Shown piece by piece: positions 62,196-64,000 of a stretch of 64,000 bases of DNA; the first letter of the stretch is position 1; each line of letters opens with the position of its first letter. A program made the position numbers and the translations under genes. The DNA is from Paulownia fortunei (taxonomy: Eukaryota > Streptophyta > Magnoliopsida > Lamiales > Paulowniaceae), in the NCBI GenBank assembly GCA_019321725.1, contig CM033105.1, positions 12,289,632-12,353,631 of the forward strand. The letters run 5' to 3'. The notes beneath the pieces are model-generated. The model was not told the DNA's origin, did not search any database, and saw nothing but the letters and a program-made list of their open reading frames with translations.

Positions 62196-63583
62196 TAATG
62201 ACCTACAAAGCACGACTGGTTGAGAAATGTTATACTCAGAAGCAAGAAATTGATTATGAGAAAACTTTTTCACTAGCAGCAATGCTTAAATTCATCTGGA
62301 TACTGCTAGCCATATCAGCATATTATGACTACGATATATGGTAGATTGATGTAAAGACTATTTTCCTTAATGGAAACATTAAGGAAGAGATCTATATGAG
62401 GCAGCCAAAAAGCTTTATATCCAGAGGGAGTGAGCAAAAAGTTTTCAAGCTCCAGAGATCTATTTATAGGCTCAAGCAGGCTTCCTGAAATTGGAACATC
62501 TGTTTTGATAAGGCAATTAAATTTTTTGATTTCCACAAGTACTTGGATGAACCTTGTGTCTACAAGAAGGTTAGTGGGAGTGTAGTAACATTTATTATGT
62601 TGTATGTTGATGACATCCTACTCATTGGGAATGATGTAGGTATGCTACAGTCAACTAAAACTTGGTTGTCTAACCAGTTCTCCGTGAAGGATTTGGGAGA
62701 AGCATCATTTATTCTCGAAATAAAGATCTACAGAGATATGTTTAGAAGGATGATCAAACTATCCCAATCCATATATATAGACAAAATTCTAAGGAGGTTT
62801 AGGATGTAGAAATCCAAACGAGGACTCTTCCTAATAAGTCATGGCATTTCTCTCTCAAGGGCTATGTCTCCTAAGACTCCTGAGGAGAGGGAAATGATGA
62901 CACGCATACCTTATGTATCTGTCATTAGAAGCATAATGTATGGTATGCTATGTACGAGGTCTAATGTTACATATGCTATGAGTGTTATGAGCACATATCA
63001 GTCCAATCTAGGTGAGGAACACTGGAAGGCCATAAAGATGATCTTCAAGTACTTGAAAAGAACTAAGGATATCTTTCTTATGTACAGCTCTTAAGAACTG
63101 AAATTAGAAGGCTATAATAATTCTAGTTTTCAATCCAATATAGATGACTCAAAGTCCATGTCTGGATATGTATTCACCATAAATGGTGGTGTAGTCAGTT
63201 GGAAGAGTTCTAAGCAAGAGATGGTCGTAGATTCTACCATCGAGGCTAAATACATTATTGCATGTGATGCAGCAAAGAAAGTTGTTTGGATGAGGAACTT
63301 TATCCAAGAGTTGGGTGTGGTTCCATCCGTTGTTGATCTCGTATTGATATACTGTGATAACAACGGAGCTATTGCACAAGAAAAATAACCAAGATCTTAT
63401 CAAAGTTCCAAGCACATCATGAGATGATACCATCTAATTAAAGAGATCATTGGTAGATGCGATGTTGTAGTGGATAGAGTCACTTCAGCAGAAAATATAG
63501 TAGACCCACTGACCAAACCCCTAGTGCAGAAGGTATTCGATGGACAACTTGAGAAGATGGGCTTGAAGTACATGGGCAATTAA
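62196..63583 (+). pseudogene. Copia-A reverse transcriptase / RNase H, truncated
   Basis: Frames read 'MTYKARLVEKCYTQ' (62200), 'IDVKTIFLNGNIKEEIYM', 'YRLKQAS', the intact catalytic box 'LYVDDILLIGNDVGML' (near 62600), 'VKDLGEASFILEIKIYRD', 'RIPYVSVIRSIMYGMLC' (62895), and RNase H with 'GYVFTINGGVVSWKSSKQE' and 'STIEAKYI'. The C-terminal 'DPLTKPLVQKVF' and 'MGLKYMGN' follow, with a stop at 63581-63583. Stops at about 62341, 62487, 62807, 63093 and 63386 break the frame. It is the best preserved Copia-A coding copy in the window, but the upstream part is deleted. Confidence 0.85.
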
Positions 63584-63591
63584 CATTAGGC

Positions 63592-63602
63592 AAGTGGGAG
63601 AT
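63592..63602 (+). other. Polypurine tract of the Copia-A element
   Basis: AAGTGGGAGAT lies directly before the 3' LTR, as usual for copia elements. Confidence 0.8.
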
Positions 63603-64000
63603 TAATAGAAAAGTGTACGGCGTGCCAATTAGATTAGGCATTTTTTATACTATTGCATTTGTAAAAATAATCTTTTTCAAATAATATTAATATAATCAAT
63701 AAATTTCTTTATCTTTAATTGTATAGAGTAATTAGATAAAATTCCTAGACCAAACTTAGTTATGGGACATAGTCATACAATTGATAATGATCATCGAATA
63801 TGCCTCTATGGCTTTAGTCTTAAATAAGTTCCGAGTTGAGGACTTTTTGAGATGGGACATCGAATAGCCCAATAGACTCGGGTATACTATGCATGCTCGC
63901 ATGAGGAAGATGTCTCGCTCCATGGACATTAGTGTAATGATGCTAGTGCATATATATGGGTGCTTGTTAGAGAATAAGTACACTAAACACGCCCACTAGA
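63603..64000 (+). repeat. Start of the Copia-A 3' LTR (runs off the window)
   Basis: It matches the 5' LTR from its first base ('gccaattagattaggcattt', 'ataatttcttt'-type text, 'gagatgggacatcgaatagc'). The first dinucleotide is TA instead of TG, and there is a 20-bp insertion near 63830 ('ccgagttgaggactttttga'), so the two LTRs have diverged noticeably. Confidence 0.85.

Larger units (their letters stand above)
60012..64000 (+). mobile_element. Copia-A element with large internal deletion (right end off window)
   Basis: The 5' LTR (60012-62120) is followed by a primer-binding site, only about 1.5 kb of interior with the end of pol, a polypurine tract and the start of a 3' LTR at 63603. Gag, protease, integrase and the first part of reverse transcriptase are deleted. 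The LTRs together are longer than the interior. The lineage (Angela-like) is judged from RNase H motifs. Confidence 0.85.

Overview
This window is nuclear DNA from a flowering plant, most likely a eudicot. It is very AT-rich and dominated by nested LTR retrotransposons. The only host gene that looks intact has five exons, GT/AG introns and a plastid-type N-terminus. Nothing bacterial, no CRISPR array and no RNA gene was seen. A run of 100 N at 28364-28463 is an assembly gap.

Layout. (1) 1-16175: decayed copies of one Ty1-copia family ('Copia-A', Angela-like, LTR about 2 kb), with three LTR copies close together. A 4-kb Ty3-gypsy-like element without a recognisable pol (4778-8775, target duplication CTAAG) sits inside the integrase of one copy. 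(2) About 16180-28363: a SIRE/Maximus-type copia element with gag, pol and an extra downstream env-like ORF. A 2.9-kb solo LTR (24077-26955, target duplication CAAGA) interrupts that ORF. (3) 28464-32942: fragments, including a minus-strand Tork-like copia 3' end. (4) 32948-45580: a 12.6-kb minus-strand Athila-like Ty3-gypsy element (target duplication AATTT). Its 5' LTR holds a 629-bp solo LTR (target duplication ATTTG). Between its integrase and 3' LTR lie decayed host gene copies, one clearly a LOG-type cytokinin-activating enzyme. (5) 46341-49414: the intact PLSP1-like gene for plastidic type I signal peptidase, about 306 aa. (6) 51230-53805: two inverted-repeat DNA elements; the first carries a fragment of a TBL/PMR5-type gene (Pack-MULE-like). 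(7) 53806-58151: the 3' half of a Tekay/Del-type chromovirus with a 2.27-kb LTR. (8) 58152-64000: an inverted Copia-A leader fragment, then an internally deleted Copia-A element whose 3' LTR runs off the window.

The genes do not form a pathway. The PLSP1 gene would act in the plastid; the rest is transposable-element DNA in successive layers of insertion. Element boundaries come from LTR ends, target-site duplications, primer-binding sites and polypurine tracts read by eye. Lineage names rest on motif recognition and have not been checked against a database. No new defence or enzymatic system is evident. The most interesting items are the host gene relics inside transposons and some unusual LTR structures.
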